A stretch of DNA of 18,582 nucleotides from Collinsella sp. (GCA_019419645.1 DXZN01000043.1:1-18582); one strand, 5' to 3'; positions 7,542 through 14,951 are shown, numbered from the stretch's first letter. Program-made: numbers and translations. The notes: a model not told the origin generated them from the sequence alone.

Positions 7542-8270
7542 ATGATCTATTACGTCGAGGACGATGACAACATCAGGGATTTGACAGTCTACGCGCTGCG
7601 CAAGCAGGGAATCGAGGCCGAGGGCTTTTCGTGCGATGGCGAGTTTAAAGCTGCCGTGGCGCGACGGGTGCCCGATGCTGTGCTGCTCGATATCATGCTG
7701 CCCGACACCGATGGCTTGGCGATTATGCGTCGCCTGCGTGCCGATCGCCTGACGGCGACGGTGCCCATCATGATGCTTACCGCCAAGGACACCGAACTCG
7801 ACAAGGTGATGGCGCTCGATGGCGGTGCCGACGATTACCTGACTAAGCCGTTTTCGCTCATGGAGCTTGCGAGCCGTTGCCGCGCACTGCTGCGTCGCGG
7901 CGGCATGGTCAAGCAGGCGAGCGATGTGCTCAGCGTGGGCGATATCGTACTTTCGCCCAGCCACCGCGAAGCGACTGTTGCCGGTGAACCGCTCAAGCTC
8001 ACGCTGCGCGAATTCGACCTGCTCGAGTACCTCATGCGCAAACCTGGCGTGGTCTTTACCCGCGAGTCGCTGCTGCAGAGCGTATGGGGCTGGGACTTCG
8101 ACGGCGGTTCGCGCACCGTCGACGTACATGTGCAGACGCTCCGCCAAAAGCTCGGCGAGCATGCGAGCGCCATAGAGACCGTGCGCGGCGTGGGCTATCG
8201 TCTGGCCGAGCCTTCGGCCGGTGATGGTGCCGAAGGTGACGACACCGCGTCCACTGCATCGGAGGAGTAA
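7542..8270 (+). CDS. OmpR-family response regulator, PhoP/PhoB-like
   Basis: This is a two-component DNA-binding regulator of 242 residues. The receiver domain has an acidic pocket E6-D7-D8-D9, phosphoacceptor D50 in LLDIMLPDTDG, and the conserved TAKD and TKPF motifs. The winged-helix output domain begins near 135 and contains LTLREFDLLEYLMRKPG, a VDVHVQTLRQKLGE recognition helix and RGVGYRLAEP. About 20 acidic, disordered residues (DGAEGDDTASTASEE) extend the C-terminus beyond the usual end. It lies directly after pstB and its kinase follows after three bases. On that context it is probably the phosphate-limitation regulator; sequence alone does not separate PhoP from other OmpR-family members. 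Confidence 0.92.
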   Translation: MIYYVEDDDNIRDLTVYALRKQGIEAEGFSCDGEFKAAVARRVPDAVLLDIMLPDTDGLAIMRRLRADRLTATVPIMMLTAKDTELDKVMALDGGADDYLTKPFSLMELASRCRALLRRGGMVKQASDVLSVGDIVLSPSHREATVAGEPLKLTLREFDLLEYLMRKPGVVFTRESLLQSVWGWDFDGGSRTVDVHVQTLRQKLGEHASAIETVRGVGYRLAEPSAGDGAEGDDTASTASEE

Positions 8271-8273
8271 CCC

Positions 8274-9698
8274 GTGGTCTTCGCCCCCCAGGGAAAACAA
8301 ACGTTGTCGCACCGCGTTTTTGTGACGATCTTTGTTTGCGCCATGGCGGTTATCGTGGCGTTTACGGTGCTGGGTGCGTTCTTTGTGCAAAACACCTTGG
8401 CGGATGCCACGAGTGCCAATCTGGCGCAGGAAACCGAGCTCATTGCTGCCGCCCTCGACGAGCAGCAAGAGCCCATCCCGTTCTTGCGTAGCCTCGATCG
8501 CGAGGACTTACGCATCACGCTGATTAACAAGGATGGATCGGTTGCCTACGACAACGAGGCGTCGCCTTCCGCACTGCCCAACCATGGCGATCGCCCCGAG
8601 GTCATCGAGGCCTTTGAGAGTGGTTTGGGTTCCGCGGAGCGCGCAAGCTCTACGCTCGACGAGATTATGCTGTATCGCGCCGTCACCCTTGATAACGGCC
8701 AGGTCGTTCGCTTGGCGCAGGCCCAGCCTGGCGTTGCGGCGATTTTGCTGTCGATGCTGGCGCCGATGCTGCTTATCGCAGCAGCGGGTGCAGTACTCTC
8801 GTTTTTTATGGCGCGCCGTGAGTCCCGTGCCATCATCGCGCCGTTACAAGAGGTGGATTTGGATCACCCACGCCGTAGCTATGAGCACGCCTATGCCGAG
8901 ATGGTTCCCATGCTTGAGCGCATCGAGTCGCAGCGCCAGGAACTCAAGCGCCAAATGGCGGTGCTAGCGGACAACGACCGTATGCGCCGCGAGTTCACGG
9001 CGAATATCACCCATGAGCTCAAGACGCCGCTTACGGCGATTTCGGGCTATGCCGAGCTCATCGCAAATGGCATGGTCGAGGGCGAGGACGACCTGCGCAA
9101 CTTTGGCGGTCGCATCTATCGTGAGGCGGGCCGCTTGGCAGCGCTTGTCAACGACATCCTTACGCTGTCTAACTTGGACGAGGCCGAACGTGCGACTGAA
9201 GGCGAGACAGTGCCCATTGGTTCCACGGAGCCTATTGAGCTCTCGCGTGCGATCTACGCGGTTGAGCAGCGTCTTGAACAGGTCGCCCGTCAAGCGAATG
9301 TGACGATAAGTCATGAGACCAAGCCTGTGGTCATCGAAGGCGTGTCGCGCTTGATCGACGAGCTCATCTATAATCTGGCAAGCAACGCCATCCGCTACAA
9401 TCGACCCGGCGGTACGGTTACGTTGCAGTGCGGCACCAACGACGAAGGCCATCCGTTTCTCGCTGTCGCCGACACGGGAATCGGTATCGCGCCTGAAGAA
9501 CAAGGCAAGGTATTTGAGCGGTTCTATCGCGTGGACAAGAGTAGGTCCAAGGCACGCGGCGGAACCGGCCTGGGGCTTGCCATTGTCAAGCATGCGGCCC
9601 TGTATCATCACGCCACGCTCGATCTGTCGAGTGAGTTGGGCGTGGGAACCACCATTACGGTGACGTTTCCCATACAGCAGGACGAGCCATTCGCATAG
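8274..9698 (+). CDS. Sensor histidine kinase, PhoR-like
   Basis: This is the membrane kinase for the preceding regulator, 474 residues. One transmembrane helix near residues 15-38 and a second near 155-175 bracket an extracellular domain of about 115 residues containing RITLINKDGSVAYDNEASP, which is typical of Cache/PAS-like folds. A linker helix leads to the phosphoacceptor H247 in NITHELKTPLTAISGYAELI. The N-box (LIYNLASNAIRYNRPGG), G1 (VADTGIGIAPEE), F-box (VFERFYRVDKSRS) and G2 (GGTGLGLAIVKH) follow. The start is GTG 8274, preceded by GGAGGAG at 8261-8267, which overlaps the end of the regulator gene, so the two are translationally close. No cytoplasmic PAS domain is evident, unlike many PhoR proteins. 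Assignment to phosphate sensing rests on the pstB neighbour. Confidence 0.92.
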   Translation: MVFAPQGKQTLSHRVFVTIFVCAMAVIVAFTVLGAFFVQNTLADATSANLAQETELIAAALDEQQEPIPFLRSLDREDLRITLINKDGSVAYDNEASPSALPNHGDRPEVIEAFESGLGSAERASSTLDEIMLYRAVTLDNGQVVRLAQAQPGVAAILLSMLAPMLLIAAAGAVLSFFMARRESRAIIAPLQEVDLDHPRRSYEHAYAEMVPMLERIESQRQELKRQMAVLADNDRMRREFTANITHELKTPLTAISGYAELIANGMVEGEDDLRNFGGRIYREAGRLAALVNDILTLSNLDEAERATEGETVPIGSTEPIELSRAIYAVEQRLEQVARQANVTISHETKPVVIEGVSRLIDELIYNLASNAIRYNRPGGTVTLQCGTNDEGHPFLAVADTGIGIAPEEQGKVFERFYRVDKSRSKARGGTGLGLAIVKHAALYHHATLDLSSELGVGTTITVTFPIQQDEPFA

Positions 9699-9723
9699 CG
9701 ATACAACATAGATATTGATGTAG

Positions 9724-9757
9724 ACGCCGCATTTGACTTTCGGGTGCGGCGTTGTTG
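9724..9757 (+). terminator. Probable terminator after the PhoR-like kinase
   Basis: ACGCCGCA (9724-9731) pairs with TGCGGCGT (9745-9752) across a 13-base loop, followed by TGTTG rather than a clean T run. A second tiny hairpin, ACAGG-AGAG-CCTGT (9788-9801), follows with a TTCTT tail. Together they probably separate the kinase gene from the polysaccharide-control genes. Confidence 0.6.
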
Positions 9758-9817
9758 TGCAATTTTACGATTGCTTCCGACATTTTTACAGGAGAGCCTG
9801 TTTCTTATGTATAGAGT

Positions 9818-9846
9818 TTGGTCTCGGTAAAAAGATGCGATAACAT
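9818..9846 (+). promoter_or_regulatory. Promoter of the tyrosine-phosphorylation operon
   Basis: TTGGTC (9818-9823) and TAACAT (9841-9846) are 17 bases apart. The transcript would begin near 9853, leaving a leader of about 40 bases with AAAGG (9881-9885) before ATG 9894. The leader contains a minor GACA-GTTT-TGTC hairpin. Confidence 0.5.
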
Positions 9847-9893
9847 ACGGACAGTTTTGTCAATCCGAACTGGGGAAATGAAAGGCAAGCTGC

Positions 9894-10550
9894 ATGACCC
9901 TTCTCGAACTGTTCCAGCTGCTGAAGAAGCACCTCAAGCTGGTCATCACCCTTCCGGTGGTCTGCGCGATCGCCATGGGCATCGTGTCCTTCGTTGCGAT
10001 GGACAACACCTATACCGCGACGACGAGCATGTACATTCTCGCCAAGACCGACGATAGCGGTCAGATGAGCTACAACGATCTCTCGGCGAGCCAGATGCTT
10101 TCCAACGATATCGCCACGCTGCTGGATAGCGATAGCGTTAAGAGCGGCGCCGCCAAAGAACTGGGCCTCACCGATCTGGATGACTACAAGGTGTCTGTTT
10201 CCTCCGAGACCACCACGCGTGTCATTACGCTTTCGGTTACCGGCACCGATGCCAAGGAGACGGCTGAGGTCGCAAAGGCCATTGCCAGCTCGGTGAGTAC
10301 GGTCGCTCAGAACGTCGGCGCTGCCCAGAGCATCAACGTTATCGACGAGGCCAAGACCCCCGAAGCCCCCAGCGGCCCCAAGCGCACGCTGTATATTGCC
10401 GTCGCGTTCCTCGCCGGTATCTTTATCGCAGTTGCCTATGTCGTTTTGGCAGACATGCTCAATACCCGCATCCGCGGTGCCGAAGAGGCAGAAGAGCTCC
10501 TGGGTATTCCCGTTGTTGGCCGAATTCCGGCTATGAAAGGTGGTAAATAG
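9894..10550 (+). CDS. Wzz/CpsC-family polysaccharide chain-length and BY-kinase adaptor protein
   Basis: This 218-residue protein has the standard architecture of the polysaccharide co-polymerase family: a short cytoplasmic N-terminus (LLELFQLLKKHLKLV), TM1 at about residues 16-36, an extracellular domain of about 125 residues rich in Ser, Thr and Asp, a proline-containing motif PEAPSGPKR just before TM2 (about 165-188), and a cytoplasmic tail (LNTRIRGAEEAEELLGIPVVGRIPAM) that in this family contacts and activates the tyrosine kinase. The tail is short compared with one-piece Wzc kinases because the kinase is the separate next gene. Family members set the chain length of capsule or exopolysaccharide. 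The gene is first of a three-gene operon with intergenic gaps of 2 and 17 bases. Confidence 0.92.
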   Translation: MTLLELFQLLKKHLKLVITLPVVCAIAMGIVSFVAMDNTYTATTSMYILAKTDDSGQMSYNDLSASQMLSNDIATLLDSDSVKSGAAKELGLTDLDDYKVSVSSETTTRVITLSVTGTDAKETAEVAKAIASSVSTVAQNVGAAQSINVIDEAKTPEAPSGPKRTLYIAVAFLAGIFIAVAYVVLADMLNTRIRGAEEAEELLGIPVVGRIPAMKGGK

Positions 10551-10552
10551 GC

Positions 10553-11290
10553 ATGGCTAAGGCAAAGAACACCGATAAGCTCGTTGTGCAGAATGCCGCC
10601 AAGACCCTTCTGGCCAACATCCGCTTTGCGAGCGTGGACGACCCCATTCGCACCATCACCGTTACCTCCTCGATTCCCAACGAGGGCAAGTCTACGGTTT
10701 CCATTAATCTTGCTCAGGCAATCGCCACGAGCGGCAAGAGTGTCCTGCTGGTCGAGGCCGATATGCGCCGCAGGTCCCTTTCCGATATGCTCGGCGTTCG
10801 TTCGCGCGGCGGACTCTATGCGGTCCTTTCCGAGCAGATCTCCATTGACCAGGCAATTGTCGAGACGGGTCAGAAGAACTTCTACTTCCTCGATGCCGAG
10901 CCGCACATTCCCAATCCTGCCGACATCATCGTCTCCCATCGCTTTGCCAAGCTGGTAAAGGCACTGTCCGCCAAGTTCCAGTACGTCATCTTCGATGCTC
11001 CTCCGGTCGGCACCTTCATCGATGCTGCCGAGATTGCCAGCTTGACTGACGGCGCGCTGTTCGTGGTGCGCGAGGACTTTACCAAGCGCGAAGAGGCGCT
11101 CAACGCTATCGCCCAGCTTAAGAAGTCCGAGAAGGTCAAGCTCATCGGTACCGTCATGAATTACTGTGAGACCGAGACCAGCGAGTACTACTATTCTTAC
11201 TACACCAAGGACGGTAAGAAGGTTAAGAAGGGCTCCGACGATCAGGGCACTTCCAAAAAGGGCATCTTCACCAACCGAGCAAACGTTTAG
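10553..11290 (+). CDS. CpsD-like bacterial tyrosine kinase (BY-kinase)
   Basis: This cytoplasmic autophosphorylating tyrosine kinase is built on a P-loop ATPase fold. The Walker A motif is SSIPNEGKST (K46), Walker A' is VLLVEADMRRR (D70) and Walker B is YVIFDAPPVG (D148). The C-terminus carries a tyrosine cluster at residues 212, 213, 214, 216 and 217 (EYYYSYY) followed by a Lys-rich tail, the expected autophosphorylation site. At 245 residues it matches the separate-kinase form found in Gram-positive bacteria. ATG 10553 lies two bases after the adaptor stop and is preceded by AAAGGTGG. With the adaptor it would control polysaccharide export or polymerisation. The phosphatase that would reset it follows directly. 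Confidence 0.95.
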   Translation: MAKAKNTDKLVVQNAAKTLLANIRFASVDDPIRTITVTSSIPNEGKSTVSINLAQAIATSGKSVLLVEADMRRRSLSDMLGVRSRGGLYAVLSEQISIDQAIVETGQKNFYFLDAEPHIPNPADIIVSHRFAKLVKALSAKFQYVIFDAPPVGTFIDAAEIASLTDGALFVVREDFTKREEALNAIAQLKKSEKVKLIGTVMNYCETETSEYYYSYYTKDGKKVKKGSDDQGTSKKGIFTNRANV

Positions 11291-11307
11291 TTGATTAAGG
11301 CTGACCT

Positions 11308-11958
11308 ATGCGTGACATTCATTGCCATATCTTGCCGGGTGTAGACGACGGCGCCGCCGATCTCGAAGAGAGCTTGGCGATGCTCGAGGCTGCCAAGCGG
11401 GCCGGTGTAACCAGAATCGTTTGCACTCCTCACTGCCGTGATCCCTATTTTGATTACGACAAGATGTGGGATGCCTTTGAGCTGCTGCGCGATAACGCTG
11501 ACGGTTTTCCGCTCCAGATGGGCTTCGAGGTCAACCATCGAAAGCTCGTTGAGCTTGGTATAGATGCCGCGGATCACTTGCATTTCGATGGGACCAACGA
11601 GTTTCTGCTCGAGCTTTCGACGCATGCCGATGCGTATGCGTTTAGAGAGTACGAGAACACGATTTACGATTTGCAGTGCCGTGGCTACCAGGTGATCATC
11701 GCTCATCCTGAGCGCTATCGTGCGGTTCAAAAGGATGTAAGTGTGGCGGAACGCCTAGTCGATATGGGCTGCAAGCTGCAGGCTTCGGCGGACTTTATTG
11801 CCGGCGGTCGATTTGGTCGCGAGAAAAAGCCGGCACAGCGCCTGTTCGATCAGAACCTGTACAGCTTCATCGCGAGCGATGCCCATAACGTGGGTCATTA
11901 CGACTGCCTGGCGAAGGCTCGCGCGAAGTTTAGCGTGCGCGGAGCTCATTTTCGCTAA
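11308..11958 (+). CDS. CpsB-like PHP-family tyrosine-protein phosphatase
   Basis: This metal-dependent phosphatase removes phosphate from the tyrosine cluster of the BY-kinase. The polymerase-and-histidinol-phosphatase metal ligands are all visible: H5 and H7 in DIHCHILPGVDDG, H42 in CTPHC, E74 in GFEVN, H133 in IAHPERY, and D191 and H193 in SDAHN. At 216 residues it is somewhat shorter than typical CpsB/YwqE proteins of about 245-255 residues, mainly by compact loops. No catalytic motif is missing. AAGG lies seven bases before the ATG and the gap from the kinase gene is 17 bases, so it is co-transcribed with the kinase. No glycosyltransferase, flippase or polymerase gene follows. Confidence 0.94.
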   Translation: MRDIHCHILPGVDDGAADLEESLAMLEAAKRAGVTRIVCTPHCRDPYFDYDKMWDAFELLRDNADGFPLQMGFEVNHRKLVELGIDAADHLHFDGTNEFLLELSTHADAYAFREYENTIYDLQCRGYQVIIAHPERYRAVQKDVSVAERLVDMGCKLQASADFIAGGRFGREKKPAQRLFDQNLYSFIASDAHNVGHYDCLAKARAKFSVRGAHFR

Positions 11959-11997
11959 AATCTGTCCCTAACGTCCGCATTGAATGAAAGGGCAGCC

Positions 11998-12498
11998 ATG
12001 GATATCCAACTTAAGACGGGATGCTTTGATGACGCGGCGTTGGTGCGCCGCGTCGTTTTTATGGACGAGCAGGGCTACGAGAATGAGTTTGACGCTATCG
12101 ACGAGGATCCGAACTGCATCCATGTGACGCTCTATGTAGACGGTGAGCTTGCCGGTTGCTCGCGCGTGTTTCCCGAAGAGCTTGAGCGCGCAGCTGACGC
12201 AGAGGCTCCGGTGTCGCCGGCGTGCGACTTGGACGAAGGCGTCGCGGCGGGGGAGACCTACATTATGGGGCGCGTGGCCGTGCTGCCGAGCATGCGCCGT
12301 CGCGGTTTGGCGAGCAAGATTGTCGAGGCCAGTGATACGTGCGCGCGTGATGCCGGCGCCAAGCTCATTAAGCTGCACGCGCAGGAATACGTGCTGCCGC
12401 TCTATGCCAAGGCGGGTTACACGCAGATTGCCCCGGTGGACTACGAAGACGAGGGCCAGCCCCATGTTTGGATGGCCAAGCGCGTAGATGGCAGATAG
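11998..12498 (+). CDS. GNAT-family N-acetyltransferase (YjcF/ElaA-like)
   Basis: This predicted small acyl-CoA-dependent acetyltransferase has 166 residues. The N-terminal VRRVVFMDEQGY and a following acidic DEDPNCIHVTLYVDGELAGCSRV strand pair resemble the YjcF/ElaA group, in which the first helix and strand carry a similar R-x-VF-x-x-EQG motif. The acetyl-CoA site is GRVAVLPSMRRRGLAS near residues 90-105, followed by the usual helix and by LPLYAKAGY near the end. The start is ATG 11998, with AAAGGG (11987-11992) five bases upstream. The substrate is unknown. It follows the phosphatase gene by 39 bases with no terminator, so it may be co-transcribed, but nothing ties it functionally to polysaccharide control. 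A REP-like repeat begins at its stop codon. Confidence 0.9.
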   Translation: MDIQLKTGCFDDAALVRRVVFMDEQGYENEFDAIDEDPNCIHVTLYVDGELAGCSRVFPEELERAADAEAPVSPACDLDEGVAAGETYIMGRVAVLPSMRRRGLASKIVEASDTCARDAGAKLIKLHAQEYVLPLYAKAGYTQIAPVDYEDEGQPHVWMAKRVDGR

Positions 12499-12536
12499 GG
12501 ACGTTCCTTTCCTGCCGGCAGTCGGGGACACTCCTT
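12499..12536 (+). repeat. GGGACGTTCC / GGGGACACTCC REP-like repeat
   Basis: Two related half-units, GGGACGTTCCTTT (12499 on) and CGGGGACACTCCTT (to 12536), flank the palindrome CTGCCGGCAG (12512-12521). The core GGGACGTTC is shared with the larger repeat block at 14952-15031. The pattern resembles the short palindromic intergenic repeats mobilised by REP-associated transposases, but no transposase gene is nearby. Confidence 0.55.
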
Positions 12537-12608
12537 GGCAATTGGCGCATCAGAGCGTTTGGACATACAGTTTTTCGATTCCGTATGTATATATGCGCGC
12601 TAATGGGT

Positions 12609-12616
12609 TATAAAAT
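12609..12616 (+). promoter_or_regulatory. Probable -10 region of htpG
   Basis: TATAAAAT at 12609-12616 is the best -10 match in this gap. It would place the transcript start near 12622, about 80 bases before the ATG. No -35 box is good at 17 bases; TTGGAC at 12559-12564 is too distant except for a second, weaker TATGTA box at 12584-12589. No CIRCE heat-shock operator was recognised. Confidence 0.45.
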
Positions 12617-12635
12617 CTAAGTCTGAACATAGCAG

Positions 12636-12676
12636 GTCTGCAATGCGGCTCGGGCAACCGGGCCGTTTTTGCGGAC
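12636..12676 (+). promoter_or_regulatory. Extended stem-loop in the htpG 5' leader
   Basis: The inner stem CGGCTCGG (12646-12653) and CCGGGCCG (12658-12665) closes a GCAA tetraloop and is followed by five T, like an intrinsic terminator. GTCTGCAA (12636-12643) also pairs with TTGCGGAC (12669-12676), with one wobble, extending the hairpin through part of the T tract. The structure lies between the likely promoter and the ribosome site AAAGGA (12689-12694). It could be a terminator for upstream transcripts, an attenuator, or a thermal or stabilising leader element. Confidence 0.6.
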
Positions 12677-12700
12677 GGGGGTAGCGCGAAAGGACTGCAC

Positions 12701-14725
12701 ATGCGTCAATTTAAGACCGAGAGCAAAAAACTGCTCGACCTCATGATCAACTCCATCTACACCAATAAGGAAATCTTCCTGCGCGAGCTTATCTCCAACG
12801 CGAGCGATGCCGTCGACAAGCTCAACTTTAAGAGCCTGCAGGACCCGAGCGTCAAGCTCGACCAGGGCGACCTGGCTATTCGTGTTTCCTTTGATAAAGA
12901 TGCCCGTACCATCACCATTTCGGATAACGGTATCGGCATGACCGCCGAGGAGCTCGAGCGCAATCTGGGCACCATCGCCCATTCCGGCTCCGAGGAGTTT
13001 AAGACTGAGAACGCCGAGCAGCAGGGTTCCGATGTCGACATCATCGGTCAGTTTGGCGTGGGTTTCTACTCCGCCTTTATGGTCGCCAGCCACGTGAAGG
13101 TCGTCAGCCGCGCTTATGGCGAGGATACCGCCCACGTTTGGGAGTCCGACGGTCTTGAGGGCTACACCATCGAGGATGGCGAGCGTGCTGAGCACGGTAC
13201 CGATGTCATCCTGACGCTGCGCGAGAACGAGAAGCTCGACGCCGACGGCGAGGCCGAGACCTACGATCGCTTCCTGACCGAGTGGGGCCTCAAGAGCCTG
13301 ATTCAGCAGTACAGCAACTATGTGCGCTACCCGATTCAGATGATGGTGAGCAAGAGCCGCCAGAAACCCAAGCCCGAGGACGCCGGCGACGACTACAAGC
13401 CCGAGTACGAGGACTACCAGGAGCTCGAGACCATCAACTCCATGACGCCGATTTGGAAAAAGCGCAGCTCCGACGTTGAGCAGAAGGATTACAACGAGTT
13501 CTACAAGTCCACGTTCCACGACTTTGACGATCCCGCGCGCACTATCAGCTTCCATGCCGAGGGTACGCTTGAGTACGATGCGCTGCTGTTTGTGCCGGGT
13601 CGCGCCCCGTTCGATCTGTACAGCAAGGACTACGAGAAGGGCCTGGCGCTCTACAGTTCCAACGTGCTGATTATGGAGAAGTGCGACGACCTGCTGCCCG
13701 ACTACTACAACTTTGTGCGCGGTGTCGTGGACTCTGCCGACGTGACGCTCAATATTTCGCGTGAGACGCTGCAACAGAACCGTCAGCTCAAGGCCATTGC
13801 CAAGCGTGTCGAGAAGAAGATCACTGCCGATCTTGAGGACATGCGCGATAACGACCGCGAGGCATACGAGAAGTTCTTTGAGAACTTTGGCCGCGGCCTT
13901 AAGTATGGCATCTACTCGAGCTACGGCATGAAGGCCGACGAGCTCGCCGACCTGCTGCTGTTCTGGTCTGCCAAGGAGCAGAAGATGATCACCCTTGCCG
14001 AGTATGCCAAGGGCATGCCCGAGGGCCAGAAGGCAATCTACTATGCCGCCGGCGATTCGCGCGAGCGTCTGGCCAAGATGCCCGTCGTGAAGGGCGTGCT
14101 CGACCGCGGCTACGATGTACTGCTGCTGACGCAGGACGTGGATGAGTTCACCTTCCAGGCCATGCGTGAGTACGTGGCTGCCGATATGCCCAAGGTCTAC
14201 GAGGATGACGCTGCTCGCGAGGCTGCCGAGAAGGCAGTTGCCGATGGTGCCGAGCCCGAGATCGGGGATCGTCACCTGGAGCTTAAGAACGTCGCGACCG
14301 GCGATCTTGACATGGCGACCGATGACGAGAAGAAGGAGGCCGAGGACGCCACCAAGGAAAACGAGGACCTCTTTAGCGCTATGAAGGAGGCACTCGGTGA
14401 CAAGGTCGAGAAAGTTGCCGTCTCCGCGCGCCTGACCGATGCCCCCGCTTGCATCACCACCGAGGGTCCGCTTTCGCTCGAGATGGAGAAGGTGCTCCAG
14501 AAGGGGCCCGAGGGCGCGCCCGACGGCATGCCCAAGAGCCAGCGCGTTCTCGAGCTCAACGCCAAGCACCCGGTCTTTGACAAGCTTGTCGCTGCCCAGA
14601 AGGCAGGTGACGCCGACAAGATCAAGCAGTACTCCGGCCTGCTCTACGATCAGGCCCTGCTGGTCGAGGGCATCCTCCCCGAGGACCCCGTTGCCTTCGC
14701 GGCGGCTGTTTGCAACTTGATGTAG
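12701..14725 (+). CDS. htpG: Molecular chaperone HtpG (Hsp90 family)
   Basis: HtpG is the bacterial Hsp90, an ATP-driven dimeric cytoplasmic chaperone. The GHKL ATP site is complete: E29 and N33 in LRELISNASDAVDK, D75 in SDNGIGM, GTIAHSG near 90-96 and the glycine-rich lid GQFGVGFYSAF near 116-126. The middle domain has ETINSMTPIWKK and the catalytic-arginine loop NISRETLQQNR near 350-360. The C-terminal dimerisation domain (VSARLTDAPACI, then LELNAKHPVFDKL) is present. At 674 residues it is about 50 longer than E. coli HtpG (624); the excess appears to be acidic and charged segments around residues 220-245 and 500-560. ATG is preceded by AAAGGA six bases upstream. It appears monocistronic, with its own promoter and leader hairpin and a palindrome-rich gap downstream. 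Confidence 0.98.
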   Translation: MRQFKTESKKLLDLMINSIYTNKEIFLRELISNASDAVDKLNFKSLQDPSVKLDQGDLAIRVSFDKDARTITISDNGIGMTAEELERNLGTIAHSGSEEFKTENAEQQGSDVDIIGQFGVGFYSAFMVASHVKVVSRAYGEDTAHVWESDGLEGYTIEDGERAEHGTDVILTLRENEKLDADGEAETYDRFLTEWGLKSLIQQYSNYVRYPIQMMVSKSRQKPKPEDAGDDYKPEYEDYQELETINSMTPIWKKRSSDVEQKDYNEFYKSTFHDFDDPARTISFHAEGTLEYDALLFVPGRAPFDLYSKDYEKGLALYSSNVLIMEKCDDLLPDYYNFVRGVVDSADVTLNISRETLQQNRQLKAIAKRVEKKITADLEDMRDNDREAYEKFFENFGRGLKYGIYSSYGMKADELADLLLFWSAKEQKMITLAEYAKGMPEGQKAIYYAAGDSRERLAKMPVVKGVLDRGYDVLLLTQDVDEFTFQAMREYVAADMPKVYEDDAAREAAEKAVADGAEPEIGDRHLELKNVATGDLDMATDDEKKEAEDATKENEDLFSAMKEALGDKVEKVAVSARLTDAPACITTEGPLSLEMEKVLQKGPEGAPDGMPKSQRVLELNAKHPVFDKLVAAQKAGDADKIKQYSGLLYDQALLVEGILPEDPVAFAAAVCNLM

Positions 14726-14744
14726 TTAAGTAGTTACGCCTTTG

Positions 14745-14798
14745 GGTCCGCCGTTCTAACGAACCTATTGGTTCCGTCGTTCTAACGAACGACGGACC
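14745..14798 (+). repeat. Overlapping, mutually exclusive inverted repeats after htpG
   Basis: CCGTCGTTC (14774-14782) and GAACGACGG (14787-14795) form a perfect hairpin with a TAAC loop. The upstream near-copy GGTCCGCCGTTC (14745-14756) can pair with the same right arm, GAACGACGGACC (14787-14798), with one mismatch. A third small hairpin, GAACC-TATT-GGTTC (14761-14774), lies between. The pairings compete for the same bases. The element starts 20 bases after the htpG stop. No T run follows, so it is not a standard terminator. Confidence 0.6.
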
Positions 14799-14810
14799 GG
14801 TCGACGCTGC

Positions 14811-14908
14811 AAACGCCCCTAAGCGGCAATCTGACGTTCAATCGTCGGTCGCGTACCAAAGTACGCTTCCCTCCTCTTTCACGTCACCTTGCTCGCTTAG
14901 GGGCGTTT
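14811..14908 (+). repeat. 98-base nested palindrome with a perfect 15-bp outer stem
   Basis: AAACGCCCCTAAGCG (14811-14825) is perfectly complementary to CGCTTAGGGGCGTTT (14894-14908). Inside it GCAA (14826-14829) pairs with TTGC (14889-14892), TGACGT (14832-14837) pairs with ACGTCA (14881-14886), and GCGTAC-CAAA-GTACGC (14851-14866) forms an apical hairpin. This makes one long, interrupted stem of at least 31 base pairs. It ends in a TTTT run, so it may act as a bidirectional terminator, but its size and internal order suggest a structured RNA or a non-autonomous repeat element. Confidence 0.65.
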
Positions 14909-14951
14909 TCGCTGACTTATGCTCAACCTGCGACGCTTTCGTGGTCCAAAG

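Noticed and set aside
9878..10057. Alternative frame overlapping the start of the Wzz/CpsC-like gene
   Set aside because: It has an upstream ATG, but the translation is short and without family features, whereas the frame from 9894 gives a complete adaptor protein.
12617..14569. 650-codon open frame antisense to htpG
   Set aside because: It lies wholly opposite a certain gene, its translation is rich in Leu, Val and His without any family motif, and long antisense frames are expected where the third codon positions are GC-rich.
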